From Paludisphaera borealis (GTDB lineage: Bacteria > Planctomycetota > Planctomycetia > Isosphaerales > Isosphaeraceae), in the NCBI RefSeq assembly GCF_001956985.1, contig NZ_CP019082.1, forward strand, positions 7,006,001 through 7,070,000: DNA of 64,000 bases, in the 5' to 3' direction. Position 1 is the first letter of the stretch, and the number at the start of each line of letters is the position of its first letter. Below the pieces are notes generated by a model that saw nothing but the letters and a program-made list of their open reading frames with translations, was not told the DNA's origin and made no database searches. Of the stretch, positions 42,440 to 53,444 are shown one piece after another. The position numbers were made by a program, and so were the translations under genes.

Positions 42440-43258
42440 TCAGGACAGAAGGCTGCCCAGGGTATGAAGCACGGCTTCGAAGAAGTTGGACTGCCGCCCT
42501 CGAAACCAGGTGAAAGGTACGTTCGGATTTCCGATGAACGGCCGCAAGACCCAGCCCATCTGCGCCCCGACGAGGCCGAACACGACCAGCCAGAGGCGGA
42601 AGATCGTCTTGACGTGGCGGCCGAGGAACTGGTCGGACAGCGGCCGGATCGCGCTCGGCGTCTCCGCGCCTGGCGCGTCCGGCTCGGCCTCGATCAAGGT
42701 CTGGGCGATGCTCAGACGCTGCAACGTCTGGAGCAGGAACATCTGAGCGAGGCCCCCCGCGATCGCGAAGACCACGACATTGAATAAAACCATGAACGGG
42801 TAACTCGTCGTGCTGACCGAGAAGAACGCCACGATCGGCCCCATCGAGCAGAGCACCGCGACATTCACCCCCAGCGTCGCCACCAGCAATCGGACCACCG
42901 CCGAAAAGGTCAACCGCGAGCCGACCAGGGCGTTGAACACATAGAGAGACGGCAATGTCACGATCAGGGTCAGGTAGAAGAGGAGCGGGACCTTGACCAT
43001 CGTCGCCACCACCTGCCCGAGCGCAGGGCCGTTCCGAGAGAAAACGGTGAACGTCGCCATGCAGAGGCCGTGGATCATGCACAAGACCACGATCACCCGA
43101 GACAGCCGTCCCGGCGCGACCTCCACCCGGCCCTCGCGCAACGAGGACAACCGCGTCAGGTCGCCCCTCAAGATCGAGTCCAGATCGCGCACGCCCTGAA
43201 GCCGCCTCGACCGCTTGACGCCTATACTTTCGTCGGTCCCCATGACTGTCCTCCCCAA
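42440..43258 (-). CDS. polytopic membrane protein, paralogue B
   Basis: A 272-residue membrane protein with the same layout as paralogue A: a soluble start (GVRDLDSILRGDLTRLSSLR), helices VIVVLCMIHGLCMATFTVF, VPLLFYLTLIVTLPSLYVFN, NVAVLCSMGPIVAFFSVST and FNVVVFAIAGGLAQMFLLQ, and the shared end. A longer loop (AEPDAPGAETPSAIRPLSD) precedes the last helix. It is upstream of A in the presumed operon. Function unknown. Confidence 0.75.
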   Translation of the reverse strand: MGRTVMGTDESIGVKRSRRLQGVRDLDSILRGDLTRLSSLREGRVEVAPGRLSRVIVVLCMIHGLCMATFTVFSRNGPALGQVVATMVKVPLLFYLTLIVTLPSLYVFNALVGSRLTFSAVVRLLVATLGVNVAVLCSMGPIVAFFSVSTTSYPFMVLFNVVVFAIAGGLAQMFLLQTLQRLSIAQTLIEAEPDAPGAETPSAIRPLSDQFLGRHVKTIFRLWLVVFGLVGAQMGWVLRPFIGNPNVPFTWFRGRQSNFFEAVLHTLGSLLS

Positions 43259-43360
43259 GGATCAATGCATCAGGACTATGACTTTGCCATGTAGAGTTCC
43301 GGGCGTCAACAGCCGAGTCTTTGGATTATTCCGATGAGCGGAAAGTGCTTGCGCGTGGAA

Positions 43361-46300
43361 TCAAGGTTCGTCCGCAGTCGAGGTCTCGACGATGACCTCG
43401 GCGGCGCTCATGACGGGGCCGCCGTCGACGGCGGCGAGGCCGCGAAGTCGGACGAAGCGCGCGCGAGGGCCGGCGAGCGGGACGGGCTTGCTGGTGGGGT
43501 CGTCGGGCCACGCGCCCCGGGCGACGGGCGGGGTCCAGTTCAGGCGGTCGGACGAGACCGACACCTCGAAGTCGCGGACACGGCCCGTCGAGGCGTCTTG
43601 GCGGGGAACGTACAGGATAGCGTTGATGCGTCGCGGCTCGCCCAGGTCGACGATCAGCTCGTGGGGGTAGCCGGGCGTCGCACCCTGGAATTCGGTCTGC
43701 CAGATGGTCGAGAGATCGCCGTCCGAGGCTCGTGCGGGCTCGAAGCCGGGGGCGTTGCCGTCGGCCGAGAGGCTGATGGAGGCGTCGGGTCCGCCCGTCG
43801 GCTGGGCGGCTTTCCGAATCCAGGCGAGGATCGCTCGATAGGCGGGATGCTCGGCGTTCTCCCAGCGCGGTCCGCCGACGTGCGTCAACCCGGTCGGGCT
43901 GACCGGATCTTCGCCTCCCTGTCCCTGGGGGCTCCTCGGCTTGCGAAGCAGCAGGCTCGATTCGGGGTCGCCGAGGTTCACGACCTTGAGGGCCGAGCTG
44001 TAGTTGATCGCGACGTCCTCGTCGGTCGGCGGCTTGAGCGGGTCCCGCTCAGCGATCCGCAAGATCGTGTGGTTCGCATGGCACTCGACGCACGAGCGGC
44101 CGTCGGCGCCGGGCTGGTAGAACAGCGGTTCCACGGTGCGCCGAAAGGCCTCGAACCGCAGCAGCCGGGGCCGCGAAGGCTCGACGTCGGCGGTCAGCTC
44201 GGCTGGATCGAGGCCCGAGGCTCGCAGCAGAGCGTCCGCCTTGGCGGCCAGCGTCGAGTCACCCGCAAGCGCCTTGACTCGTCGAGCCAGCGCGGGGTGA
44301 CGGCTCACGAGGCGATGATTCCTGACGACGTCGAGCGCGTCGGCCCGTACCTTTGCGTCGGGATCGACGAGCAGGCGGGCGAGGTGCTCGCGCGCGTCGG
44401 GCCGTTCCCAGAACGACGATTTCTGGGAGGTCGCCGCCAGCCCCAGGCGGCGGATCTTCGGCGCATCATCAGCCAGTATGTTCATGAACAACCGAGTGGC
44501 GTTGCGTCCCTCGCCGAGCTTCGGCAGACTCTTTAAGCCGGCGACCGCCTGTTCGCGGACCGCCTCGGACGGGTCGGTCAGCGCCTTCTGGAAGAGGTCG
44601 ACGACCGCGGCGGGGGGATCATCGCGATCGACGAGCGCGGGACGGCCGAGCAGGACATGAAGGGCCCGCGCTCGCTGGGGTTGGTCGAAGCGCTCCCAGC
44701 CGCCGGCGACGACGTTCACGGCGTCTTGATCGGATACGTCGGCCCGATCAAGGAGCGGCAGGAGGTCGGCGGCGGCGTCCGGGCGCGCGAGCAAGGCAGG
44801 CACAGCCTGGGCGATCTCGGGACGTTCGGCCAGGCGGCTGTTGCGGCCGACCGCGGCGAGCAGGGCGGGGCGGGCCTCGTCGGATTCCGCGATCAGCCGG
44901 CTCATGAGCTTCGTGCGAGCCGGATCGGTCTCGGCTCCGGCGAAGCTCATCGTGTCGTGGATCAGCCCGAGGGCGGCCCGCCTCAGTTCGGCGTCGGGAT
45001 CGCGAGCGGCTTCGAGCACGGCGAGCTGGATCGCGGCGTTCTCGGTTCGCGACGGCAGCTTGAAGAAGCTCGCGAGCTGCAACGCTCGCCGACTATCGTC
45101 GGCCGGCAGTGGACCGCCGAGCAGCGAGGCGAACGTCGATTCGAGGACGTTCAACGGGACCTCATACAAGAATCCGAATTCGCGATCGTTGCCGACGTCG
45201 ATCTGGTTCTCGGGCTGTCGCGCGTAGGTGCGACCCTTGAAGAACGACCCGTCGAACGCCCGGAGGACGCCGTCCTTCTGGGCGACGCTCCCGTGTTCGA
45301 GAGTAGCGAGGACCGGCCCCAGCAGCACGTCGCGCTCGACGGCCTTGCGGGCTTCGAGGACGCGCGGGCGGATCGCCTCGGGAAGCTCGGCGAGGTTCTT
45401 CTGGAGGCTGACGCCGCCTCCGAGGTTCTCATCGAGCAGGATGTAAAGCCCCTCGCTCAGGTTCTTCCGGAGCACGGCGACGTCTTCGACCGCCATGCGC
45501 GCGAGGTAGGCGGCGACGATCCGTTTTTGAAGCGCGACGTCGGCCGTCCGGTAGAACCACTGCCGCAGCGAGCGAAGGGCCTGGAGCCGGGTCAGCAGGT
45601 CGGCGTCGTCCGTCAGATGGATGAGCCGGTCGGCGAGGTCGATCCGCGCGTCCATGCCGTGGAACTGGTACGCGAAGATCCGCGCCGCGCCTCGGCGGAC
45701 GCGGGCGTCGGGGGCGTCGAGCGCGGCCTTGATCACGTCGAGGCCGACGCCTCGGTTGCCGAGCCGCCGGAGCGCCTCGGCCGACGCCCGCCAGACGATC
45801 TTGGACGGGTCGGCCAGCCGTCTCGCCAGCGGCGCGGCGGTCTCGGGACGCCCGAGCCGTCCCAGGCAGGAAGCGGCCGAGGCGCGGACCAGCGGCGACG
45901 GATGATCGAGCAACGCGACGATCGCGGTCGAATACCGGGCTTTGTCGGCCTCGGGGACGTCCCAGAGGTTTTCGAGAGCGTCGAGGGTGTGGACGAGCGA
46001 ATCCGTGCGAGGAAGCCGGGCCGGCTGCTCGTCGCGGTTGCCCCACGAGGTCTTCGGGGCGCCCGACCGAGGGAAAGCGCGGGCCAGGGCCATCACGGCG
46101 TAGCGGGTCTCGCGCATCGGCGTGCGGAAGTTTTCATGCGTCGACGTCTGGAACCAACCGCCGAAATCCTGCTGCTGCGCGAGCAGGTAGCGGAGCCCGC
46201 GCGCGAGCGCCGGATGGTCTGTCGGCAGGCCGATTTCGAGGAACGTGTAAACGAGTTGGCCCGTCGTGTAGACCGAGCTTGGGCCGGGCTTGGCGTCCGA

Positions 46301-47899
46301 CTCGTGCCATCCGCCGTCCAGGTTCTGGAGCGCGAGCAGGGCGCCAGTCTCGCGCTTGATCTTGTTCGCATGCTTTTGCTCGTCGATCAAAGACCAGGCG
46401 TACAACCGGTGGATGCGATCCTGAAGCGTCTCGATCCGCCGGTCGGCGTTGCGGTCGCCGAGGATCGCGCCGATGTTGGCGGCGGCCCTGGCGTAGTCGG
46501 CGTTCTCGGTGCGGCGGGCGATTTCGGAGAGGACTCGCCAGTCGCGCCATGCGAAGTCGAACTTGCTATCGAGCGGCACCACGCCGTTCATCTCGTCGGC
46601 CGGTAGGTCGCGGCGATTCTCCCAGGCGGCCTTGAGGAACGGCCCGAACCGCTCGACCATCGCGGTCGGCTCGCCGGAGACCTCGCGCTCGAAGTCGGCG
46701 AGGATGCCCCCTTGCTTGCCCTGGGATTGAAGGGGGATGGCGATGAACCGCTGCCAGTTGAGGCCGTCGTCGCCGTACAGCGGCGTGATCGAGTTGGCGA
46801 TCCGATCCATGACGTACTGGAAGCCGTCCTTGGCCACGATCGGATAGCCCGCCCTGTGGGCCGTGAGGTTGGCTTCGGTCGGGAAGCTCGACGCGTGGCA
46901 GGCCGTGCACCGCGTGGCGGTGTCGTGGAGGCCGTCGGCCCGGACGAAGATGTTGCCTTCACGCGGAACCTGCGCGAACCAGGCGTCGCCGACGTTCATG
47001 ATGTAGTGCATCCCGGCCTCGACCGCCTTCTCTGGGGCGTCGTAGGGGGGCTTCGGCATAACCCGGGTGCGGAGGATGTAGTCGGGGTGGTTGGCGTTGA
47101 CCTGGAGGTAGTAGACTCCCTTCGTGAACGTCCGGCTGAGGTGCTTCGAGTACCGCTCGCGCTCGCGGTCGTGGACGATCTCCATCGGGTCCTTGCCGGC
47201 GAGGTACGGCTCGGGCCGGCCGGTCCTGGCGTCGACCGTGAAGACACGGAGGTTGGCCGACACGTCGCGGTCGCGGAGGTCGAGCTGGAAGTAGACGAGG
47301 ATCGGGCCGGCGTCGGCGACCTCGAACCGGAACCAGTCGAGGCCCGATTTCCCTTCCGCCGCGTTGTCGAGATAGTCGACGTCGTCGGCCGTGCCGTAAA
47401 CGTCGCGGGCGAGGATCAGCCGGTTCGCGGTTCGCCAGTCGTCGTTGGGCTCGGCCTCGAGCGCGGGCTCGTCGGCCGGCGGGACGGACTCTTCGCGCCA
47501 TTCGACCCGGACCGAAATCGGCGCGTCGCGGCCCGGTGAATCGGCCCGCGTCAGCGTCAACGTCGCGGGACCGGCCTCGGCCGGACGATAGGGAACGTAA
47601 AGGTCGGGATCGCCCGCGTGGATGTCCTTCCGGAAGTGGTCGGCGCCCGGCCCCTTGAACTCGATCGTCACGCGGTCGCCGACGGCGGGGGGGGAGGATT
47701 CAAGCGTGACCAAAAGTGTGCAACGGCGACCGGCCGGGAGATCGCCGAGAGGGAGCGAGCGGGCCTCGCGCGGATTGAGCGCGACGGGGGACGCGCCCGG
47801 CCCTTCGGGCTCGACGGCCGCGACCGTCGTCGCCAGACCGAGGACGAAGCAGACGACGACCAAATCGCCGACGGATCGAAATCGAAACCGATGGGCCAT
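43361..47899 (-). CDS. secreted multi-domain protein: cytochrome c, squalene-cyclase-like, HEAT repeats, discoidin domain
   Basis: A 1512-residue exported protein (signal peptide LVVVCFVLGLATTVAAVEPE). Order: a beta region with EPNDDWRTANRLILARDVYG typical of bacterial pre-peptidase domains; a CxxCH haem site RCTACHASSF near residue 333; alpha-toroid repeats like squalene cyclases (NLDGGWHESD, QQDFGGWFQTSTH); HEAT repeats (ASAASCLGRLGRPETAAPLA) over about residues 640-1250; a second CxxCH (SCVECHANHTI) near 1280; a C-terminal F5/8 type C domain (ASDGDLSTIWQTEFQ to AEVIVETSTA). Similar planctomycete proteins are thought to be extracytoplasmic; no enzyme activity can be named. Confidence 0.85.
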   Translation of the reverse strand: MAHRFRFRSVGDLVVVCFVLGLATTVAAVEPEGPGASPVALNPREARSLPLGDLPAGRRCTLLVTLESSPPAVGDRVTIEFKGPGADHFRKDIHAGDPDLYVPYRPAEAGPATLTLTRADSPGRDAPISVRVEWREESVPPADEPALEAEPNDDWRTANRLILARDVYGTADDVDYLDNAAEGKSGLDWFRFEVADAGPILVYFQLDLRDRDVSANLRVFTVDARTGRPEPYLAGKDPMEIVHDRERERYSKHLSRTFTKGVYYLQVNANHPDYILRTRVMPKPPYDAPEKAVEAGMHYIMNVGDAWFAQVPREGNIFVRADGLHDTATRCTACHASSFPTEANLTAHRAGYPIVAKDGFQYVMDRIANSITPLYGDDGLNWQRFIAIPLQSQGKQGGILADFEREVSGEPTAMVERFGPFLKAAWENRRDLPADEMNGVVPLDSKFDFAWRDWRVLSEIARRTENADYARAAANIGAILGDRNADRRIETLQDRIHRLYAWSLIDEQKHANKIKRETGALLALQNLDGGWHESDAKPGPSSVYTTGQLVYTFLEIGLPTDHPALARGLRYLLAQQQDFGGWFQTSTHENFRTPMRETRYAVMALARAFPRSGAPKTSWGNRDEQPARLPRTDSLVHTLDALENLWDVPEADKARYSTAIVALLDHPSPLVRASAASCLGRLGRPETAAPLARRLADPSKIVWRASAEALRRLGNRGVGLDVIKAALDAPDARVRRGAARIFAYQFHGMDARIDLADRLIHLTDDADLLTRLQALRSLRQWFYRTADVALQKRIVAAYLARMAVEDVAVLRKNLSEGLYILLDENLGGGVSLQKNLAELPEAIRPRVLEARKAVERDVLLGPVLATLEHGSVAQKDGVLRAFDGSFFKGRTYARQPENQIDVGNDREFGFLYEVPLNVLESTFASLLGGPLPADDSRRALQLASFFKLPSRTENAAIQLAVLEAARDPDAELRRAALGLIHDTMSFAGAETDPARTKLMSRLIAESDEARPALLAAVGRNSRLAERPEIAQAVPALLARPDAAADLLPLLDRADVSDQDAVNVVAGGWERFDQPQRARALHVLLGRPALVDRDDPPAAVVDLFQKALTDPSEAVREQAVAGLKSLPKLGEGRNATRLFMNILADDAPKIRRLGLAATSQKSSFWERPDAREHLARLLVDPDAKVRADALDVVRNHRLVSRHPALARRVKALAGDSTLAAKADALLRASGLDPAELTADVEPSRPRLLRFEAFRRTVEPLFYQPGADGRSCVECHANHTILRIAERDPLKPPTDEDVAINYSSALKVVNLGDPESSLLLRKPRSPQGQGGEDPVSPTGLTHVGGPRWENAEHPAYRAILAWIRKAAQPTGGPDASISLSADGNAPGFEPARASDGDLSTIWQTEFQGATPGYPHELIVDLGEPRRINAILYVPRQDASTGRVRDFEVSVSSDRLNWTPPVARGAWPDDPTSKPVPLAGPRARFVRLRGLAAVDGGPVMSAAEVIVETSTADEP

Positions 47900-47950
47900 G
47901 CGAATCGACCTCCTCGCCTCGCCGTCGACGTCCCACCATTGATTGTAGTG

Positions 47951-49465
<1,515 letters not shown>

Positions 49466-49672
49466 TCGTTGAGCCTGCCTTTGCTTGCGTCGTCCAAGGC
49501 TCGGCGATCGGCGGACCGCCCGGCGAGAGGCGAGAGCAGAACAGATTACGCTATTCGTCCACCCGAGTTAAGGTCGGGCTTGGCGCCGGTGGTTGGCGGA
49601 TCAACACAAGGGGGTGTTAGAATCAAGGCTCGACTTCCCTCTCCGGCGCGTAGCGAAGGAGTGACACCTCCC

Positions 49673-49975
49673 ATGATTCGCAGCGTTCGCATCCTCGTCG
49701 CGGGTCTCGTGGTCGCCCTGTCGTTCTCGTCGGGCTGCGCGGCGCCCAAGCCGACCGAGTCCGCAGCCGAGGAGAAACTGGCCCTCGACGCCGTCCCCGC
49801 CGGCGTGATGGAGGCGGCCAAAAAGCAGCAGCCGGGCGTTGAGTTTCAGTGGGCGACGAAGGGGTGGCAGGACGGCGTCCTGATCTACAAGGTTCAGGGC
49901 GAGTCGGGCGAAGGCATGATCCACGAGGTCCAGGTCACGGCCGCCGGCGAAGTGGTGGCGCCGCCGGCCAAGTGA
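49673..49975 (+). CDS. small PepSY-like lipoprotein
   Basis: A 100-residue protein with a signal sequence and lipobox (LVVALSFSSGC, Cys about 22). The mature part (VPAGVMEAAKKQQPGVEFQW, LIYKVQGESGEGMIHEVQVT, AAGEVV) has the strand-helix rhythm of PepSY-type domains. ATG 49673 is preferred to an upstream in-frame start because it gives the signal peptide. Role unknown. Confidence 0.7.
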   Translation: MIRSVRILVAGLVVALSFSSGCAAPKPTESAAEEKLALDAVPAGVMEAAKKQQPGVEFQWATKGWQDGVLIYKVQGESGEGMIHEVQVTAAGEVVAPPAK

Positions 49976-49997
49976 TGCGGGTCGGCGCGGTCGAAGT

Positions 49998-51104
49998 TCA
50001 AGCGGCCGGCGCAGGCTCGTCGTCGTCGAACTCGCCTTCGATCATCTCGTGCTCAAGGTCGTGAGCCGAGGCGGTGAGCCCGCGGACCTCCTTGAGGTTC
50101 GCCAGGTAGACGCAGGCGCCGATCAGGCCGCAACTGTACATCAAGACGCGGAAGCCCATCATCGCCAGCGCGCCGCTCGGATGCCCCACCAACCCGAAGA
50201 GCTGGTCGCCGACCCCCTCGCTGAGGCCGAGCGCCCCGAAGGGGAGCGGCACGGCCATCGTGAACAGGGTGAGCGGCCCCATCAAGAAGTGCTCGCCGAG
50301 CGTCGTGATCATCTCGGGAAAGAGCATCTTGCCCATCAGGTAGAAGGCGAAGACGTTCAGGGCGTGGCCCGCGACCGACAGGGCGAGGCCGAGGAATACC
50401 ACGTCGAGCCTCGTCCGATAGGTCGTCGACATCGTTTTCAGCTCCGAGACGATCATCGCCAGCCGCCCGTGGCCTGGCTGCTTCGACGCGGGCAGGAACC
50501 GGGTGAAGACCTGGCCGAATATCGCCGCCAGCAGCAGGACGCCCGCCGCTGCGGCCAGCCAGACGGCGAGGATCAGTCGATGGACTCCCGGCGCGGGGGT
50601 GCCTGTCGACGTCGTCATGTTCCAGGCGAAGGCGCCGGCGATCGACGCCAGCACGAACAGACCGAGCAAGCCCAGGATGCGGTCGATCACCATCGACGCG
50701 ACCGCCTGCGTCTTGCGGATGCGCATCCGGACCAGATACGCCGCCTTGATGAGGTCGCCGCCGACGGCGCCCGGGATGACGAGATTGAACACGTAGCCGA
50801 TGAAGCCCAGCAGCAAGGTCGACCGGAGCGTGAACCGGGGCTCGATGACCCGCACGAGCGCGTACCAGCGGAGGTAGGTGAGAATCAGGCTCGTCTGGAA
50901 GATCAGGACCCCCGCCAGCAGCAGCCGAAGGTCGAGTTTGCGCGACACGACTTCGAGGATCTTATCGCGGTTCTGGTTGAGGACCCACCCCAGCAGGCCG
51001 AACGCCAGCAGGATCAGGCCCACGTTGACGACGAGGCCGACATGCGAGTGCTTGGGCTTCGGCGGCTCCGCGGCGGATTCGAGGGTTTCGACGGTGCTCA
51101 ACAC
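49998..51104 (-). CDS. lysylphosphatidylglycerol synthase TM-region/UPF0104 (YbhN-like) flippase protein
   Basis: A 368-residue protein with 8 or more helices: GLVVNVGLILLAFGLLGWVL, FQTSLILTYLRWYALV, LLLGFIGYVFNLVIPGAVGG, IDRILGLLGLFVLASIAG and others. The motif GDLIKAAYLVRMRIRKTQAV, then VIDRILGLLGL, is that of the UPF0104/MprF transmembrane domain. No catalytic transferase domain follows. Starts 33 bases after hisB and may belong to its transcript. Function in lipid handling is inferred from the family. Confidence 0.85.
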   Translation of the reverse strand: MLSTVETLESAAEPPKPKHSHVGLVVNVGLILLAFGLLGWVLNQNRDKILEVVSRKLDLRLLLAGVLIFQTSLILTYLRWYALVRVIEPRFTLRSTLLLGFIGYVFNLVIPGAVGGDLIKAAYLVRMRIRKTQAVASMVIDRILGLLGLFVLASIAGAFAWNMTTSTGTPAPGVHRLILAVWLAAAAGVLLLAAIFGQVFTRFLPASKQPGHGRLAMIVSELKTMSTTYRTRLDVVFLGLALSVAGHALNVFAFYLMGKMLFPEMITTLGEHFLMGPLTLFTMAVPLPFGALGLSEGVGDQLFGLVGHPSGALAMMGFRVLMYSCGLIGACVYLANLKEVRGLTASAHDLEHEMIEGEFDDDEPAPAA

Positions 51105-51137
51105 AGCCTCCGGTGCTTGGTCGGTTCGATTCCGTTC

Positions 51138-51734
51138 TCAGAGCGAGCCCTTGGTCGACGGGACTTCGTTGGTTCGGGGGTCGCGCTCGGCCGCGTCGCG
51201 GATCGCCCGGGCCGCCCCTTTGAAGATCGCCTCGGCGATGTGGTGGGTGTTGCGGCCGTAGTGGAGCAGGACGTGCAGGTTCATCCGCCCCTGGGTGGCG
51301 ACGGCGTGCCAGAAGTCGGCGACCAGCTCGCTGTCGAACGTGCCGATCTTGGGCGTGGGCATCGGCGCGTTCCAGACCCAGAACGGACGTCCGCCCAGGT
51401 CGACCGCCGTGGTGACCAGGGTCTCGTCCATCGGCAGGACGCAGTGGCCGTAGCGGCGGACCCCCGCGCGATCGCCGAGCGCCTTGTCGATCGCCTGGCC
51501 GAGGCAGATTCCGATATCCTCGGTCGAGTGGTGGTCGTCGATGTGGAGGTCGCCCTTGCAGTCGACCGACAGGTCGACGAGCGCATGGCGGGCGAACGCT
51601 TCGAGCATGTGGTCGAGGAAGCCGATCCCGGAGGCGACTTCAGCCTTGCCCCGGCCGTCGAGATTCAAGGTCAGGCGGATGTCGGTCTCGCGGGTCTTGC
51701 GGGCGACCTCGGCGATGCGCGGCTGTTCGCTCAC
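51138..51734 (-). CDS. hisB: imidazoleglycerol-phosphate dehydratase
   Basis: A 198-residue IGPD, sixth step of histidine biosynthesis. Metal-binding histidine motifs are GIGFLDHMLEAFARHA, IDDHHSTEDIGICLGQA and VLLHYGRNTHHIAEAIFKGA. Monofunctional: there is no phosphatase domain. Typical length. Follows hisC, 70 bases away. Confidence 0.96.
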   Translation of the reverse strand: MSEQPRIAEVARKTRETDIRLTLNLDGRGKAEVASGIGFLDHMLEAFARHALVDLSVDCKGDLHIDDHHSTEDIGICLGQAIDKALGDRAGVRRYGHCVLPMDETLVTTAVDLGGRPFWVWNAPMPTPKIGTFDSELVADFWHAVATQGRMNLHVLLHYGRNTHHIAEAIFKGAARAIRDAAERDPRTNEVPSTKGSL

Positions 51735-51804
51735 GGAATCGTTCCTGGCGTGGGAGTGAAGTATCGACGACCCGGGAGATTGTAACCCAGCGGGCCGGGC
51801 TTGC

Positions 51805-52893
51805 TCAGGGCAGACCGCGAAGAACTTCGAGCAGGCGGTCGATCTCGGCGTCGGTCCCGACGCTGATCCGAAGGCCTGGGGGGCAGCCCTCGTATCGCAT
51901 CAGCCGGACGAACACGTTCCGTTCCTTGAGCTGCTGGAAGGTCTCGACGGCCGGTCGACCGCCGGTGGCCCAGACGAAGTTGCCCTGGCTGTCGGTCGCG
52001 TCCCAGCCAAGCGTCCGCAAGGCCGTCGCGAGCCGTTCGCGGGTCGCCAGGATCTTGGAACGGGTCTCGGCCAGATAGGCTTGATCTTCGAGGGCCGCCT
52101 TGCCGGCCGCGAGGCTGAGGGCGTCGCAGTTGTACGAGTCCTTCACCTTGTTGAGCTGGGCGACGATCCCGGCGTCGGCCACGAGGTAGCCCAGGCGGAC
52201 GCCGGCCAGGCTGTATCCCTTGCTGAATGACCGCGTCACGATGACGTTGGGGTGCGTCTTGAGGAGCGACAGGCAGTTCTCGCGGGCGAAATCGCCGTAC
52301 GCCTCGTCGACGACCAGCGGGCAGTCGAGCGATTCGGCCAGCTCGGCGACCTCGACGGGCGTGAGCGCGGTTCCGGACGGGCTGTTGGGATTGGCCAGGT
52401 AGACGAGCTTGAGGCCGGGCTGATGGAAATCGTCGACCTTCAGCCGCCAGTCGTCCGAGAACGGCACGACGTGCGAGCGGCCGTCCTGCAAGTCGACGAG
52501 CGTGGAATAGAGGAGATAGCTGGGGGTGGGGTAGGCGGCGACGTCGCCCCGGCCCACGAAGGCGCGGGTGATGATGGTGAGGACGTCGTCGGAGCCGTTG
52601 CCCGCGAGGATCATGTCGGGCTCGACCCCGTGCAGCGCCGCGGCCGTCGCGCGAAACTCCCGGGCGATCGGGTCGGGGTAGAGCCGCAGGCGGTCGGTGA
52701 CGGTCTCGACCAGCGCGGCCTTGACTCGGGGCGAGGGAGGGTAGGGGTTCTCGTTAGTGTTGAGCTTGACGAACGTCCCTCCCTGGGGCTGCTCGCCGGG
52801 GACGTAACCTTCCATCCGGGCGATGTGAGGCAAGACCCATCGGTCGACGTCGGGGGTACGATCCACCTTTCCGGGCTCGTTCGCGGTCTTCAC
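51805..52893 (-). CDS. hisC: histidinol-phosphate aminotransferase
   Basis: A 362-residue PLP enzyme, class II aminotransferase fold. NTNENPYPPSPRVKAALVET is the family opening, VDEAYGDFA binds the cofactor, and TRSFSKGYSLAGVRLGYLVA holds the PLP lysine. GTG 52893 is the start: it overlaps the GNAT stop by 4 bases (GTGA), and longer in-frame starts enter GNAT coding. Confidence 0.95.
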   Translation of the reverse strand: MKTANEPGKVDRTPDVDRWVLPHIARMEGYVPGEQPQGGTFVKLNTNENPYPPSPRVKAALVETVTDRLRLYPDPIAREFRATAAALHGVEPDMILAGNGSDDVLTIITRAFVGRGDVAAYPTPSYLLYSTLVDLQDGRSHVVPFSDDWRLKVDDFHQPGLKLVYLANPNSPSGTALTPVEVAELAESLDCPLVVDEAYGDFARENCLSLLKTHPNVIVTRSFSKGYSLAGVRLGYLVADAGIVAQLNKVKDSYNCDALSLAAGKAALEDQAYLAETRSKILATRERLATALRTLGWDATDSQGNFVWATGGRPAVETFQQLKERNVFVRLMRYEGCPPGLRISVGTDAEIDRLLEVLRGLP

Positions 52894-53444
52894 GACTTGT
52901 GCTTTCCTTGGGCGAGGCCGGCGAGCGACTCGTCGGCGATCCGGAACGTGGTCCATTCTTCGAGCGGGCCGGCGCCCATCGACCGGTAGAAGCCGATCGC
53001 CGGCTCGTTCCAGTCGAGAACCGCCCATTCCAGCCGGCCGAAACCGCGGTCGCGGGTGATCTGGGCCAGCGTTTGCAAGAGCGCCCTGCCGATCCCCTTG
53101 TTGCGGTGTTCGGGCTGGACGAACAGGTCTTCGAGGTACAACCCCGGCTGGCCCCGGAACGTGGAGAAGGTCGGAAAGTACAAGGCCAGGCCGACCGGCT
53201 CGCCGTCGACCTCGGCGATCAACACTTCGGCGTAGGGACGCGGGCCGAAGAGGTGCCTGCGGAAGTCGTCGGCGGTGGCCTTGGCGACGTGGTCCAGCTT
53301 TTCATAGATGGCCAGCTCGCGGATCAGGTTCGCGATCGCCTCCGAGTCGGTCTCGACCGCCGGCCGGATCGTGAATGGCGAGCTGGATCGTGCTTCGACC
53401 TTGTGGGTCGAGGCGAATCGGACGGACGGGTCTTGGTCGCTCAA
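52890..53444 (-). CDS. GNAT family N-acetyltransferase
   Basis: A 184-residue acetyltransferase resembling spermidine/diamine acetyltransferase-like GNATs. The fold reads TIRPAVETDSEAIANLIREL, VGLALYFPTFSTFRGQPGLY, LEDLFVQPEHRNKGIGRALL (acetyl-CoA loop) and LEWAVLDWNEPAIGFYRSMG. A TTG start at 53444 overlaps the hisD stop (TTGA) and gives a natural coupled gene. Position between hisD and hisC, overlapping both, suggests the operon is tight; its substrate may not be linked to histidine. Confidence 0.85.
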   Translation of the reverse strand: MSDQDPSVRFASTHKVEARSSSPFTIRPAVETDSEAIANLIRELAIYEKLDHVAKATADDFRRHLFGPRPYAEVLIAEVDGEPVGLALYFPTFSTFRGQPGLYLEDLFVQPEHRNKGIGRALLQTLAQITRDRGFGRLEWAVLDWNEPAIGFYRSMGAGPLEEWTTFRIADESLAGLAQGKHKS

